From positions 1 through 64,000 of the forward strand of contig NZ_NHOC01000010.1 of the NCBI RefSeq assembly GCF_002157465.1: a stretch of DNA of 64,000 nt. The letters run 5' to 3'. The notes under the pieces were generated by a model. The model had not been told where the DNA came from. It was given only the letters and a program-made list of their open reading frames with translations, and did no database searches. Positions 25,462 to 34,117 of this stretch are shown one piece after another. The translations under genes and the position numbers were made by a program. The stretch's first letter is position 1. Each line of letters starts with the position of its first letter. Source of the DNA: Butyricicoccus porcorum. Lineage in GTDB: Bacteria; Bacillota; Clostridia; Oscillospirales; Butyricicoccaceae.

Positions 25462-25552
25462 TATCTGCATAAAATAAGACACGGCATTTGGCGGAAACGC
25501 ACAAAAAATATGAGTATATTTCGCTTTGTGTCGATAAAGTGAACAAATATTA

Positions 25553-25581
25553 TTGACAAATTGTTAACGATGGGGTATAAT
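25553..25581 (+). promoter_or_regulatory. Promoter of the sigma factor gene
   Basis: TTGACA (25553-25558), 17-bp spacer, TATAAT (25576-25581). Transcription should start near 25588-25590, which rules out a translation start at 25561. Confidence 0.9.
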
Positions 25582-25617
25582 CAAAGCAATATGATGTATA
25601 GCAATGAAACTCTCACA

Positions 25618-26205
25618 ATGGAAGACTACTCGGATGAACAGTTGTGCGCGCTGGCACAGCAGGGAGACCGCACTGCGGAAGAACTGCTGGTTGAACGCTA
25701 TTTCAGCGTGGTCAAGGCCTGTTCCCGTCCATATTTTCTGGCAGGAGGCGACGGGGAAGACCTGATTCAGGAGGGCATGCTCGGTCTGCTCAAGGCGGTG
25801 CGCGCATTTTCATCCGAACGCGGCGTGCCGTTTGAGGCGTTTGCGCGCATGTGTATTATGCGCCGTATCTATTCCGCCGTCAGTGCGGCTTCCGCTGCCA
25901 AGCATGAACCGCTCAATCATTCGGAGAGCATTGCAAAAACCCCTCTTTTTGACGAAAATACTGAAACGGCGCACGCGGCTGCTGATCCGGCTTATCTGGT
26001 CATCGGCGCGGAGGAGCACCGGGAAAGACAGCAGAAACTGATGTCTCTGTTGTCTGCGTTCGAAGCCAGGGTTCTCGCATTGTATTTGGACGGCTGTTCC
26101 TATGAAGAAATGGCTGCAGAAGTCGGCAAACCCGTAAAGTCGGTGGACAACGCAATCCAGCGCATCCGGCGGAAGGCCGCAACATTTTTGGGCGAACACA
26201 GGTAA
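25618..26205 (+). CDS. Sigma-70 family factor, SigH (Spo0H)-like
   Basis: About 195 residues. The region 2 signature is GDGEDLIQEGMLGLLKAVRAF, followed by PFEAFARMCIMRRIYSAV, and the region 4 helix-turn-helix is DGCSYEEMAAEVGKPVKSVDNAIQRIRRKA. The order and the KSxDNAxQRxRRK ending match the sporulation/transition sigma factor SigH rather than housekeeping or ECF factors. The start is uncertain: ATG 25618 leaves a 5' leader, while ATG 25591 would make a leaderless message. Neither has a clear ribosome binding site, which suggests weak or regulated translation. Confidence 0.85.
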   Translation: MEDYSDEQLCALAQQGDRTAEELLVERYFSVVKACSRPYFLAGGDGEDLIQEGMLGLLKAVRAFSSERGVPFEAFARMCIMRRIYSAVSAASAAKHEPLNHSESIAKTPLFDENTETAHAAADPAYLVIGAEEHRERQQKLMSLLSAFEARVLALYLDGCSYEEMAAEVGKPVKSVDNAIQRIRRKAATFLGEHR

Positions 26206-26269
26206 CGTCCTGTGCGCAATAAAATTCAGTCTTTCCGCGAACGCGGAGGACAAGTCACAGAGAGGTATC

Positions 26270-26551
26270 ATGATGTATCAGGATAAGACATTGGTATGCA
26301 AGGAATGCGGTCAGGAATTCGTTTTTTCTGCCGGAGAACAGGCTTTTTACGCAGAGCGTGGTTTCCAGAACGAGCCGCAGCGCTGCAAGGCTTGCCGCGA
26401 CAAGAGAAAGAACGCAGCCAAGGCACCGCGTGAATATTTCACCGCAACCTGTGCGGCATGCGGCGGAGAGGCAAAAATCCCGTTTCAGCCGAAGAACGAC
26501 CGCCCAGTTTATTGCAGCGAGTGCTTTGCCAAGATGAAGGCAGAGGGCTGA
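26270..26551 (+). CDS. Zinc-ribbon protein (CxxC repeats)
   Basis: 93 residues with two zinc-binding halves: CKECGQEF...CKACRDKR in the first 45 residues and CAACGGEA...CSECFAKM in the second. The first half resembles the small zinc-ribbon domain common in clostridia (probable zinc-ribbon, zf-trcl). Role unknown; nucleic-acid or protein binding is likely. The ATG at 26270 (or 26273) follows GAGAGG. It lies 64 bp after sigH and before a terminator. Confidence 0.8.
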   Translation: MMYQDKTLVCKECGQEFVFSAGEQAFYAERGFQNEPQRCKACRDKRKNAAKAPREYFTATCAACGGEAKIPFQPKNDRPVYCSECFAKMKAEG

Positions 26552-26568
26552 TTAGACAGATAAGAACG

Positions 26569-26603
26569 AAAAGCGTCTATCGTTGATCGATGGACGCTTT
26601 TTT
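26569..26603 (+). terminator. Rho-independent terminator
   Basis: AAAAGCGTC / GACGCTTTT stem extended by further pairing towards the loop, ending in TTTTTT. Confidence 0.9.
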
Positions 26604-26767
26604 ATGAAATTAGTAATATCAAAAAAATATGTGAGAAAATCAGCTGGAAATTTATAAAAATTTCCGACTGATTTTCTGGTTTTTCAGTTGCAGCGTATTG
26701 AAAAACATCCGGAGAGACAGTATAATACTAAAGTAATCTATTTCTAAAACACAGGAGGTCATTTTCC

Positions 26768-26974
26768 ATGGCTGCAATTTCCAAACAGACCACGATCGGC
26801 GAGGTTCTCGCAATTGATATCAATACCGCCCAGTTCTTTATCAACATCGGCATGCACTGCCTCGGCTGCCCGCATTCTCAGGGTGAAAGTATTGAGGAAG
26901 CCTGCATGGTTCATGGCACCAATGCGGACGAGCTGGTAACGGAGATCAACAACTACCTTGCAAGCAAGGCTTAA
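26768..26974 (+). CDS. DUF1858-family small redox-disulfide protein
   Basis: 68 residues. It matches the DUF1858 (ScdA/YtfE-N-like, hybrid-cluster-associated) domain, with the CLGCPHSQGESIEEAC centre and conserved T-GEVL at the N-terminus. These proteins are thought to use a CxxC disulfide or bind metal in anaerobes; the precise function is unknown. It has a GGAGG ribosome binding site 7-12 bp upstream. A TATAATAC-type -10 occurs at about 26720. It is monocistronic, between two terminators. Confidence 0.88.
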   Translation: MAAISKQTTIGEVLAIDINTAQFFINIGMHCLGCPHSQGESIEEACMVHGTNADELVTEINNYLASKA

Positions 26975-26991
26975 TTTTCAAATCGAAACCG

Positions 26992-27026
26992 GAAGGGCGG
27001 CGCAGTATTGGGTCGCCCTTCTTTTT
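26992..27026 (+). terminator. Rho-independent terminator
   Basis: GAAGGGCG / CGCCCTTC stem, 14-base loop, TTTTT. Confidence 0.85.
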
Positions 27027-27049
27027 ATGTAAGTTTTACACAAAAAAGT

Positions 27050-27145
27050 TTGACAAAACTACGCAAATTTGGTAATATAATAAAAACAGCGTGTAGCGTA
27101 ACTGCGTAAATCCAGTTGAATTGCTACTCGCTGTTTTTATTTTTA
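27050..27145 (+). promoter_or_regulatory. Rubrerythrin promoter and leader hairpin (possible attenuator)
   Basis: TTGACA (27050-27055) with TAATAT or TATAAT at 27073-27081. The 5' untranslated region begins with TAAAAACAGCGTGTAGC (27081-27097), which pairs with GCTACTCGCTGTTTTTA (27123-27139) with one mismatch in 17. The 3' arm runs into TTTTTATTTTT, like an intrinsic terminator. The loop contains a small ACTG/CAGT hairpin. The coding ATG is 27 bp further. Confidence 0.65.
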
Positions 27146-27166
27146 CAGATTTGGAGGAATCAGACA

Positions 27167-27832
27167 ATGGAAAAATGGAGATGTACTGTTTGTGGATATA
27201 TTCATGAGGGCCCGATGACGCAGGACTTTACCTGCCCGCGCTGTAAACAGCCGGCATCTGCTTTCGTTCCGGTAGAAGACGAGAAGTCAGACAGCCGCAG
27301 TAAGTATGCCGGAACCAAAACGGAAAAAAATCTCGAAGAAGCGTTTTCCGGCGAGAGTCAGGCGCGCAATAAATATACATTCTTTACCGCAGTCGCACAG
27401 CACGAAGGATATGAGCAGCTGGCAGAGCTGTTCCTGAAGACAGCCCGCAATGAGCAGGAGCATGCACGGATGTGGTTCGAGGCTCTGGGCGGTATCGGTG
27501 GCACGTCTGCAAATCTTCTGGCTGCCGCAGAAGGCGAAAATTACGAGTGGACGGATATGTATGACCGTATGGCGAAGGAAGCTGACGAAGAAGGTTTCCC
27601 GGAAATGGCTGAAAAGTTCCGCCGTGTCGGTGCGATTGAAAAAGCACATGAAGAGCGCTATCGCAAGCTGTTGAACAACGTAGAAATGAAGCAGGTCTTT
27701 GCGAAGAGCGGACAGACAATGTGGGAATGCCGCGTCTGCGGCCATCTGGTCGTCGGCATGGAAGCACCGGAAGTCTGTCCGGTCTGTGCACATGCGCAGA
27801 GCTATTTTGAGGTCCGCAAGGAAAATTACTGA
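27167..27832 (+). CDS. Rubrerythrin with rubredoxin-like domains at both ends
   Basis: 221 residues. The N-terminal ~40 residues hold a rubredoxin-like knuckle pair ([10 protein letters not shown]...CPRC). Residues ~50-175 are a ferritin-like diiron domain with the ExxH-type ligands ([30 protein letters not shown]). The C-terminus has a second rubredoxin domain ([10 protein letters not shown]...CPVC). It acts as an NADH- or rubredoxin-linked peroxidase protecting anaerobes from hydrogen peroxide. Ordinary rubrerythrins have a rubredoxin domain at one end only. The ATG at 27167 follows TTGGAGG. Monocistronic. Confidence 0.93.
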   Translation: MEKWRCTVCGYIHEGPMTQDFTCPRCKQPASAFVPVEDEKSDSRSKYAGTKTEKNLEEAFSGESQARNKYTFFTAVAQHEGYEQLAELFLKTARNEQEHARMWFEALGGIGGTSANLLAAAEGENYEWTDMYDRMAKEADEEGFPEMAEKFRRVGAIEKAHEERYRKLLNNVEMKQVFAKSGQTMWECRVCGHLVVGMEAPEVCPVCAHAQSYFEVRKENY

Positions 27833-27909
27833 TTAGACTATCTGTCAGGCTGCTTTTAACAATATATCGCAAGCTTTTAATTTCTGATATCAAATATCAT
27901 GCATAAAAG

Positions 27910-27945
27910 GCCCTGAGATGCATTTGTATCTCAGGGCTCATCTTT
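27910..27945. terminator. Bidirectional terminator
   Basis: GCCCTGAGAT (27910-27919) / ATCTCAGGGC (27928-27937) with AAAA before and TCATCTTTT after. It lies between the converging rubrerythrin gene and a small minus-strand gene. Confidence 0.8.
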
Positions 27946-27956
27946 TCAGCAGAACG

Positions 27957-28226
27957 TCACGGAAGATCCGGTTCCGGAATATCATTTTCCAGATTATCCC
28001 GTGCAAGATCGTTGTCTATGACAGAATAAATGTCAGAGATTGGCTTTTCCGCTGTGTGCGGATGCGCGTGGAATACCTTTTGTGACGGGGGAACAGTCCC
28101 TGAAATGATGGGGTTTGCTTTGCTTTTTCCAGTCTTGGCTTTTCCCTGAAGCTCCGGTACCGGTGTCGCATCATTTCTGCGTTGCGTGTGCGTCCGCTCC
28201 GGACGTTTCATCCCTTGCTTTGCCAT
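27957..28226 (-). CDS. Small hypothetical protein (89 aa), MAKQ-type
   Basis: Not assigned to a named family. It begins MAKQGMKRPERTHTQRRND and is basic and polar, with an acidic C-terminus ending NDIPEPDLP; no membrane segment. A protein with a similar start (MAKQTDRPDRT) is encoded at 33907-34077, so these form a small paralogous group. The ribosome binding site AGGTGA is 6 bp upstream of the ATG. It lies alone between two terminators. Confidence 0.75.
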   Translation of the reverse strand: MAKQGMKRPERTHTQRRNDATPVPELQGKAKTGKSKANPIISGTVPPSQKVFHAHPHTAEKPISDIYSVIDNDLARDNLENDIPEPDLP

Positions 28227-28301
28227 AAAATCACCTCAGGAACAGTATGTGCTCTTATCATTCTTTTTAGCCAACACTTGGATGAGTCAATTTTGTGTAG
28301 C

Positions 28302-28357
28302 AAAAAAAATCAACCCTATTTCGTTAGAAAGCAATTGTTTCAAGCGAAATAGGGTTG
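28302..28357 (-). terminator. Terminator of guaA
   Basis: CAACCCTATTTCG / CGAAATAGGGTTG stem (28311-28323 and 28345-28357). On the minus strand it is followed by ATTTTTTTTG. It lies 38 bp after the guaA stop. Confidence 0.88.
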
Positions 28358-28394
28358 TTTTAGAACTTATTGGTCGATAAATTCAGTTATGCAA

Positions 28395-29936
28395 TTATTC
28401 CCACTCAATGGTTGCCGGCGGCTTGGACGTGATATCGTACACAATGCGGTTGATACCGGCAACCTCGTTGACAATGCGGCTCGATGCCTTGTCCAGTACC
28501 TCATATGGGATTCTTGCCCAGTCTGCGGTCATGAAATCGGTTGTCGTGACACCGCGCAGTGCGAGCGTATAGTCATAGGTTCTTGCATCACCCATAACGC
28601 CGACAGAACGCATGTTGGTCAGAACCGCAAAATACTGATTGATGGAATACTGAAGACCGGCATTGGCAATTTCTTCGCGGAAGATGGCATCTGCATCGCG
28701 CAGAATGTCTGCCTTTTCCTTGGTAATTTCACCGATAATACGGATTGCAAGACCCGGGCCCGGGAACGGCTGGCGCATGACAAGATATTCCGGCAGACCA
28801 AGCTCACGGCCGAGCTGGCGAACTTCATCCTTAAACAGCATGCGGAGCGGTTCAATAATCTGGAACTGAACATCGTCCGGCAGGCCGCCGACGTTGTGAT
28901 GGCTCTTGATTACAGCCGCATCGCCCTTGCCGGATTCAATGACATCCGGGTAAATAGTGCCCTGTACCAGAAAATCAACCTGACCGACCTTGCTGGATTC
29001 TTCCTCAAAGACACGGATAAATTCTGCGCCGATGATCTTGCGCTTTTTCTCCGGTTCCGTGACACCCGCCAGCTTGTCGAGGAAGCGCTGTTCCGCATCT
29101 GCGCGGACAAAATTGATATCCCACTTTTTGAAAGCGGCTTCGACCTCGTCGCCTTCATTTTTGCGCATCAGGCCGTGGTCAACAAAGACACAGGTCAGCT
29201 GGTTGCCGACCGCTTCTGCCAGCAGAGCAGCTGCAACAGAAGAATCGACACCACCGGACAGACCAAGCAGTACCTTGCCATCGCCAACCTGCTCGCGGAC
29301 AGCGGCAATTGCAGTTTTGCAGTAGTCCTCCATCGTCCAGTCACCGACTGCGCCGCAGACATTATACAGGAAGTTGTGCAGCATATCCTGACCGTGCTCG
29401 GTATGGTTGACCTCCGGATGATACTGTACGCCATAGAAACCACGCGATTCATCAGCAATTGCGACGTTCGGACAGGCATCGGAATGTGCAACCAGTGCAA
29501 AGCCTTCCGGTACACGTGCCATATAATCGCTGTGACTCATCCAGGAGATGCCCTCTTCCGGCAGACCCTGGAACAGTTTGCAGTCCGTGTTGTAATAGGT
29601 CTTGGTTTTGCCGTATTCACGGGCGGAATCATCCTGTGCCGGTGTGACTTCGCCGCCCAGTGTATAGGCCATCAGCTGACAGCCATAGCAGATACCAAGA
29701 ACCGGGACACCCCATTCAAAAATTTCCTTGGAAATGTGGGGAGATTCCTCCAGATATACGCTGTTCGGTCCACCGGTAAAGATAATGCCAATTGGGTTCA
29801 GCGCCTTTAATTCCTCCAACGGGGTTGTATATGGCTTGACCTCACAATATACATTGTTTTCGCGCACACGGCGGGCAATCAACTGATTATACTGTCCGCC
29901 GAAGTCAATAATCAGAACATACTGATGATTCTTCAT
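28395..29936 (-). CDS. guaA: GMP synthase (glutamine-hydrolysing)
   Basis: 513 residues, full length. It converts XMP to GMP. The N-terminal class I glutaminase has the catalytic Cys83 in [11 protein letters not shown] and the His/Glu pair in [13 protein letters not shown]. The ATP-pyrophosphatase loop is [15 protein letters not shown], and the C-terminal dimerisation domain ends KPPATIEWE. The ATG at 29936 follows AAGGAG. It is monocistronic, with its own promoter (30011-30039). The leader contains the 14-bp palindrome ATGTGCATGCACAT (29971-29984), of unknown meaning. Confidence 0.98.
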   Translation of the reverse strand: MKNHQYVLIIDFGGQYNQLIARRVRENNVYCEVKPYTTPLEELKALNPIGIIFTGGPNSVYLEESPHISKEIFEWGVPVLGICYGCQLMAYTLGGEVTPAQDDSAREYGKTKTYYNTDCKLFQGLPEEGISWMSHSDYMARVPEGFALVAHSDACPNVAIADESRGFYGVQYHPEVNHTEHGQDMLHNFLYNVCGAVGDWTMEDYCKTAIAAVREQVGDGKVLLGLSGGVDSSVAAALLAEAVGNQLTCVFVDHGLMRKNEGDEVEAAFKKWDINFVRADAEQRFLDKLAGVTEPEKKRKIIGAEFIRVFEEESSKVGQVDFLVQGTIYPDVIESGKGDAAVIKSHHNVGGLPDDVQFQIIEPLRMLFKDEVRQLGRELGLPEYLVMRQPFPGPGLAIRIIGEITKEKADILRDADAIFREEIANAGLQYSINQYFAVLTNMRSVGVMGDARTYDYTLALRGVTTTDFMTADWARIPYEVLDKASSRIVNEVAGINRIVYDITSKPPATIEWE

Positions 29937-30010
29937 CCGAATATACTCCTTTTTCCTTTCGTGAACTGGCATGTGCATGCACATTGCGCTCAATAAGATT
30001 TATTCTTTTA

Positions 30011-30039
30011 ATTATGCCATAGAATAGCACAAACGACAA
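30011..30039 (-). promoter_or_regulatory. Promoter of guaA
   Basis: On the minus strand TTGTCG (30039-30034), 17-bp spacer, CATAAT (30016-30011). Confidence 0.65.
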
Positions 30040-30048
30040 GATATTTTC

Positions 30049-31824
30049 TCATTCGATACGCATTTTTTCGATTTTCTTTTCATCTGGTGTGACAAAAGCG
30101 GTCTGATAGACATGATAAATGACCATGCCGGGCTTGGCACCATTTGGCTTTTTGATGTTGCGCACCTGGGAATAATCTACAGGGATCTGTGCCGAACCGC
30201 GCGCCTGCGAATGCCAGGCGGCAATTTCAGCTGCTTCTGTCATCGCTTCATTGGTGGGATCACGCCCGTCACAGACAAGGATGACATGGGAACCATGGAT
30301 TTTCTGTGTATGGAACCACATGTCGCTCTTAAATGCCGTTTTTAATGTCAGAAGATCGTTTTGTGTGTTATTCTTTCCGGCAAATACATCGAAACCATCA
30401 CTCGTCCTGTAATGAAACGGCTTGCCCTGTACCGGCTTGGCACGACGGCGTTTTTTCTTGTCCTGCTTGGCGGAAAGATAGCCGGTGTTCACGAGCTCCT
30501 CATTGATCTGTGCCAAATCGGTGAGATTTTCCGCTTCTGAAATGGACTCCAGAACGCTGTCCAGATAAGCCAGCTCCTGTTTGCCCTGCGCAATCTGCTC
30601 CGTCAGTTTTTCTTCGGCATTTTTCGCCTTGGTATACAGTTTGAACTGCTTTTGTGCGTTCTGCTGGGGAGAGAGGCGGATATCCAGATCCAGTTCCACC
30701 TCTGGGCACGCCGGATCATAATAATCAATGACGCGTACCTTGCGCGCACCCGGTTCAATCTGATACAAATTCGCTGTAATCAGATCGCCACGGCGCTTGT
30801 ATTTGTCGCGGTTCTGCGAACGGCTCAGCTCCTGCCGCTGCGCCGCCAGCTTGCGGCGCATGCGATCACGTGCATTTTGTATCGTGTGGGTCATATTCTG
30901 CGCACGGCGACGGATATGTTCCATACTGCTCTTTTTCTCGTAGAATTCTGCGAGGAGCTGGGAAAAGCTATCCGTCTGTTGATTGTGCATCAGATCGCCG
31001 TATTGCGTGACTGGCATGACAGTGAAATCAAAGACACTGCCGTCTTCCGCATGGGTGAGCAGATATGGTTTCATGCGGTTGTCCTCAATCATCTGGACAA
31101 AATCTGCGAGCACATCGGCAAGACTGCTGCGTTCGCCGTCCGTGAGGTCACACATTGGTTTGGCTGTTTCGCCGCAGGCACGGCAGGCCAACTCACGACA
31201 GAGCAGGGGAGACAGTCCTTTGAAATGGCTGAGCAGCCAGCGGTCTGCCGCCGTATCATCATCCGCGTTTTTGATTGCTGCGGCAATGCCTGCCTGAGAC
31301 ACCTCGAGCAGGTTCACTTTGTCCTGCGGGGGCGGCATGCGGTAAAATAATCCGGGCAGAACCTGCCGTTTGCCGGAAGTATCGCCATCGACACGCTTAA
31401 TGGCATCCAGAATGCGTCCGTCTTCACCGTAGAGGATAATGTTGGAATATTTGCCCATCATCTCGACGGCGAGATATTTTTTGCTCGGTATACCCATTTC
31501 GTCTACGGTATCGCACTCAATGATTGCCATGCGTTCCATATCAGGAGAGGTAACAGAAACAATTTTTGCGCCTTGCAGGTGCTTGCGCAGCAGCATGCAG
31601 AACATCGGGGGAGCAGCGGGGTTTTCGCGTCCGGTTTCAATGAAATGCATCCGGGGTGCTCCGGCACCTACAGACAGCAGCAGTTTGACACCGCCCCGCA
31701 TCAGTCGGACAGACAGCACAAGCTCATCGCGCTCCGGCTGATAGATTTTATCAATTCGACCACCGGCCATGCGCGTGCTGATTTCGCGTACAGTGGCCAG
31801 CAGACACACAGCATCTAATGGCAT
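30049..31824 (-). CDS. rqcH: NFACT-family protein RqcH (FbpA-like), ribosome quality control
   Basis: 591 residues. The N-terminal NFACT-N domain starts MPLDAVCLLATVREI with GGRIDKIYQPERDELVLSVR. A long helical middle region (about residues 290-440, rich in Arg/Gln/Glu) should form the coiled coil. The C-terminal NFACT-R domain contains YRTSDGFDVFAGKNNTQND and DMWFHTQKIHGSHVIL. RqcH binds stalled 50S subunits and recruits tRNA-Ala for alanine tailing; older annotations call it fibronectin-binding protein. It is co-directional with nif3 and trmK and probably forms an operon with them (25-bp gap). Confidence 0.93.
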   Translation of the reverse strand: MPLDAVCLLATVREISTRMAGGRIDKIYQPERDELVLSVRLMRGGVKLLLSVGAGAPRMHFIETGRENPAAPPMFCMLLRKHLQGAKIVSVTSPDMERMAIIECDTVDEMGIPSKKYLAVEMMGKYSNIILYGEDGRILDAIKRVDGDTSGKRQVLPGLFYRMPPPQDKVNLLEVSQAGIAAAIKNADDDTAADRWLLSHFKGLSPLLCRELACRACGETAKPMCDLTDGERSSLADVLADFVQMIEDNRMKPYLLTHAEDGSVFDFTVMPVTQYGDLMHNQQTDSFSQLLAEFYEKKSSMEHIRRRAQNMTHTIQNARDRMRRKLAAQRQELSRSQNRDKYKRRGDLITANLYQIEPGARKVRVIDYYDPACPEVELDLDIRLSPQQNAQKQFKLYTKAKNAEEKLTEQIAQGKQELAYLDSVLESISEAENLTDLAQINEELVNTGYLSAKQDKKKRRRAKPVQGKPFHYRTSDGFDVFAGKNNTQNDLLTLKTAFKSDMWFHTQKIHGSHVILVCDGRDPTNEAMTEAAEIAAWHSQARGSAQIPVDYSQVRNIKKPNGAKPGMVIYHVYQTAFVTPDEKKIEKMRIE

Positions 31825-31849
31825 AGGGAAGTACTCCTTATTTTTTTAT

Positions 31850-32626
31850 TTAATAAAATGAAATACAGTCGCAGTGGACATCAGAGACCTCAACCGTAAG
31901 GTTGGGAAACTGTTCCGCGATCAGATCACGGAAGCCACGGGCAACCGGATTTTCCGTCGGAAAATGTCCTGCATCCAGCAAGTTCAGCCCGATATCATGC
32001 GCTTTCATCATGATATCATAGCTGCAATCGCCAATGACAAAGGTATCTGCACCTTTTCGCACGGCGAAGTCCATCAGCTTGCCGCAGGCGCCGCCGCCGA
32101 CTGCCACACGGCGTACCGGTTTGCCGCCATCTGCAACACGCACGCCGCCCGCACCGAGTGAAAGCTTCACATGCTTTGCAAATTCCTCCAACGTCATGTC
32201 GCGCGGCAAATTTCCGACCCTGCCGAGATTTCCGCCTTCGCCCGCCTCCATATTTTCTACATCGGTCAGGCCGAGCGACGCGGCGAGCAGATCATTGACA
32301 CCTGCTGACGCACAGTCCATATTGGTATGCATGCAGATGCCGGAAATACCTTTCCGAATCATCGAGATCAGAATTTTTCCGGTCACGGTATCCGATGTAA
32401 CACGACTGACGGAAGTGAAAATCACCGGATGATGTGCCACAATCAGATTGCAGCCGCGCTCCGCAGCTTCTTCAACAACCGCTTCCGTGATATCCAGTGC
32501 ACACAACACACCTTCCACCTGTGCCTCCGGGTCACCGACCAGCAGGCCGACGTTGTCCCAGCTCTCCGCCAGTTCATACGGTGCCGCCTGTTCCAGACAC
32601 TGCAATACCTGTTTTACCTGAATCAT
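31850..32626 (-). CDS. Nif3-like dinuclear metal centre protein (GTP cyclohydrolase I type 2 family)
   Basis: 258 residues. Metal ligands lie in VAHHPVIF (two adjacent His), MHTNMDCASAGVND (His, Asp) and the C-terminal DAGHFPTENP (His, Glu). The full family pattern SWDNVGLLVGD is present at the N-terminus. The biochemical role of the Nif3/YqfO family is debated. In Firmicutes it usually follows trmK, as here: the ATG at 32626 sits inside the 8-bp window after the AAGGAG that overlaps the trmK stop, so translation is probably coupled. Confidence 0.93.
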   Translation of the reverse strand: MIQVKQVLQCLEQAAPYELAESWDNVGLLVGDPEAQVEGVLCALDITEAVVEEAAERGCNLIVAHHPVIFTSVSRVTSDTVTGKILISMIRKGISGICMHTNMDCASAGVNDLLAASLGLTDVENMEAGEGGNLGRVGNLPRDMTLEEFAKHVKLSLGAGGVRVADGGKPVRRVAVGGGACGKLMDFAVRKGADTFVIGDCSYDIMMKAHDIGLNLLDAGHFPTENPVARGFRDLIAEQFPNLTVEVSDVHCDCISFY

Positions 32627-32631
32627 ATCTG

Positions 32632-33339
32632 TCACTCCTTTTCCAGTTGCTCCAATTCGCCGGACAATACACGGACATTGCCGCGGTGTAGTGCCAGCTC
32701 ATCCGGTTTTTGATGTTGTGCCGCTTCGAGCGAGGCACAGATTTTTTCCTCCCGGCTGAGCAGACGCGCCAGATAATCTGCCGCAAGGGGATCGCACAAC
32801 AGTGCATCCGAAATACAACAATCGGACAGTGTTTTTTCCATGCATTCTCCGCCGCCGCGCACGGTCATTACAGTATACATGCGTTTTCCTTCCCGGCACA
32901 GCGATTCCTTTTGTATGATACCTCCGTGCGCCGCCAGATACTGTCGCAGCTGCGCCTGTGCGGTCATGGCCTGCAAGAGCAACAAATGCTCACCGTCCAG
33001 CGCCCACGGATCCTCTTCAAGAATCTGCGCAATGGTTTCGCCGCCCATGCCGGCGATGACAATGGTATCGGCTTCCTTTGGTGTGACTGTACATAATCCT
33101 GCACCGAGCCGCAGTGAAATTTCGTTTTCAAAGCCAAATTGTTCAGCTGTGCGGGCGGCGCTTTCCAACGGACCTGTTCGGATATCTGACGCAATGGCAG
33201 ATACAATGCGCTTTCTGCGCAGCAGTGCTGCCGGGATAAGTGCATGATCCGTGCCAATATCGGCAAGCCGCGCACCCTGCGGCACCTGCTCCATAATCAT
33301 GCGCAGGCGCGGTGTCAGATGCATTCGATTGTCCTGCAT
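32632..33339 (-). CDS. trmK: tRNA (adenine(22)-N(1))-methyltransferase TrmK
   Basis: 235 residues. The S-adenosylmethionine-binding motif is LADIGTDHALIPAALL near residue 27, with VIAGMGGETIAQILEE as the conserved catalytic-site motif of the TrmK family (COG2384). It methylates A22 of certain tRNAs in Gram-positive bacteria. The ATG at 33339 follows GGGAGG. First gene of the trmK-nif3-rqcH unit. Confidence 0.93.
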   Translation of the reverse strand: MQDNRMHLTPRLRMIMEQVPQGARLADIGTDHALIPAALLRRKRIVSAIASDIRTGPLESAARTAEQFGFENEISLRLGAGLCTVTPKEADTIVIAGMGGETIAQILEEDPWALDGEHLLLLQAMTAQAQLRQYLAAHGGIIQKESLCREGKRMYTVMTVRGGGECMEKTLSDCCISDALLCDPLAADYLARLLSREEKICASLEAAQHQKPDELALHRGNVRVLSGELEQLEKE

Positions 33340-33557
33340 AGAAATTCCTCCCTGCACAAATAAATCTCATGTTTTGCCAGACATTATCTGTATGTTTCAG
33401 ATATGTCTCAGGCAATCCCAAAGCAAAAATCAGTTTACAGATATGATAAGGCTCTTCTCTGATGGAAGAGCCTCAACATAACAGAATAATTTTATCATAT
33501 CAGAGCTGATTTGGCAAATCAATTTGGCAAACAGCGATGGCAAAAGCCCATAAGCAA

Positions 33558-33586
33558 AGCCCGGCGACCAATCCGGCTGCCGGGCT
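33558..33586 (-). terminator. Possible terminator of the 33602 gene
   Basis: AGCCCGGC / GCCGGGCT stem. The minus-strand sequence after it (TTGCTTATGGG) has only a weak T-run. The surrounding 33400-33600 region also contains a GGCTCTTC/GAAGAGCC hairpin near 33450 and no recognisable gene. Confidence 0.45.
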
Positions 33587-33601
33587 GCTATTTATCTGTG
33601 G

Positions 33602-33820
33602 TCAGCATCGGCAGGTGCCAACTTTGAAAATGTGCATTGCAGTGATCTGCGGCGGAATGCTCATAGTCATTGCACCGCTGAACAGAACGTGCACTACATC
33701 ACCGGGGCGGAACCTGCGTGCAAAAGATGTGTGAACAAGGACTTCCTGTGATGTGCGGCGGTCACGAACCAGTAAATTGTTCGGACGAACCTCCCGCACA
33801 GTTGCGATCATGGTCGTCAT
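33602..33820 (-). CDS. Small hypothetical protein (72 aa), OB-fold-like
   Basis: Not recognised by name. The sequence alternates short beta-like stretches (MIATVREVRPNNLLVRD, QEVLVHTS, GDVVHVLFSG), which suggests a small barrel such as an OB fold. It ends with a Cys pair (GTCRC). It may bind RNA or a cofactor, but nothing in the context proves this. It has a GGGGGT ribosome binding site near the start and belongs to a run of three small minus-strand genes. Confidence 0.65.
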   Translation of the reverse strand: MTTMIATVREVRPNNLLVRDRRTSQEVLVHTSFARRFRPGDVVHVLFSGAMTMSIPPQITAMHIFKVGTCRC

Positions 33821-33906
33821 ACCATCGACCCCCTATACATCAGATTATGTCGCAGCAAGCCGCAATGTTACAGAGGAGTTATGTAGCCGCCAGAAGGCGG
33901 CGGGAG

Positions 33907-34077
33907 CTACATGATATGCTCCTCTGCACAGTTATCCAGCACACGCACACCCATCTCTTCTCTCAAAGCGACAGGGAAGTTCGCAATACTGACTGCATCA
34001 AATTTGGCACACAGGCGCTGCTCTGGATTCAGGCGCAGATCATCTGTCCGATCCGGCCTGTCGGTTTGCTTTGCCAT
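33907..34077 (-). CDS. Small hypothetical protein (56 aa), MAKQ-type
   Basis: Begins MAKQTDRPDRTDDLRLNPEQ, echoing the start of the 27957-28226 product. The C-terminal part (FDAVSIANFPVALREEMGV) is different and more hydrophobic. The ATG at 34077 follows GGGGGTGATG; longer upstream starts overlap the next gene and were rejected. A hairpin (ATGTAGC...GCTACAT) overlaps the stop codon. Function unknown. Confidence 0.6.
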   Translation of the reverse strand: MAKQTDRPDRTDDLRLNPEQRLCAKFDAVSIANFPVALREEMGVRVLDNCAEEHIM

Positions 34078-34117
34078 ATCATCACCCCCGGAAATAGTAT
34101 GCCGCGGGGAGGGCATC

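Noticed and set aside
28389-29810. 473-codon open frame on the plus strand across guaA
   Set aside because: Antisense to the unambiguous guaA gene; begins in its terminator region and has no family features.
29937-30010. Guanine/purine riboswitch in the guaA leader
   Set aside because: The leader is only about 70 nt and lacks the three-way junction; only a short palindrome is present.
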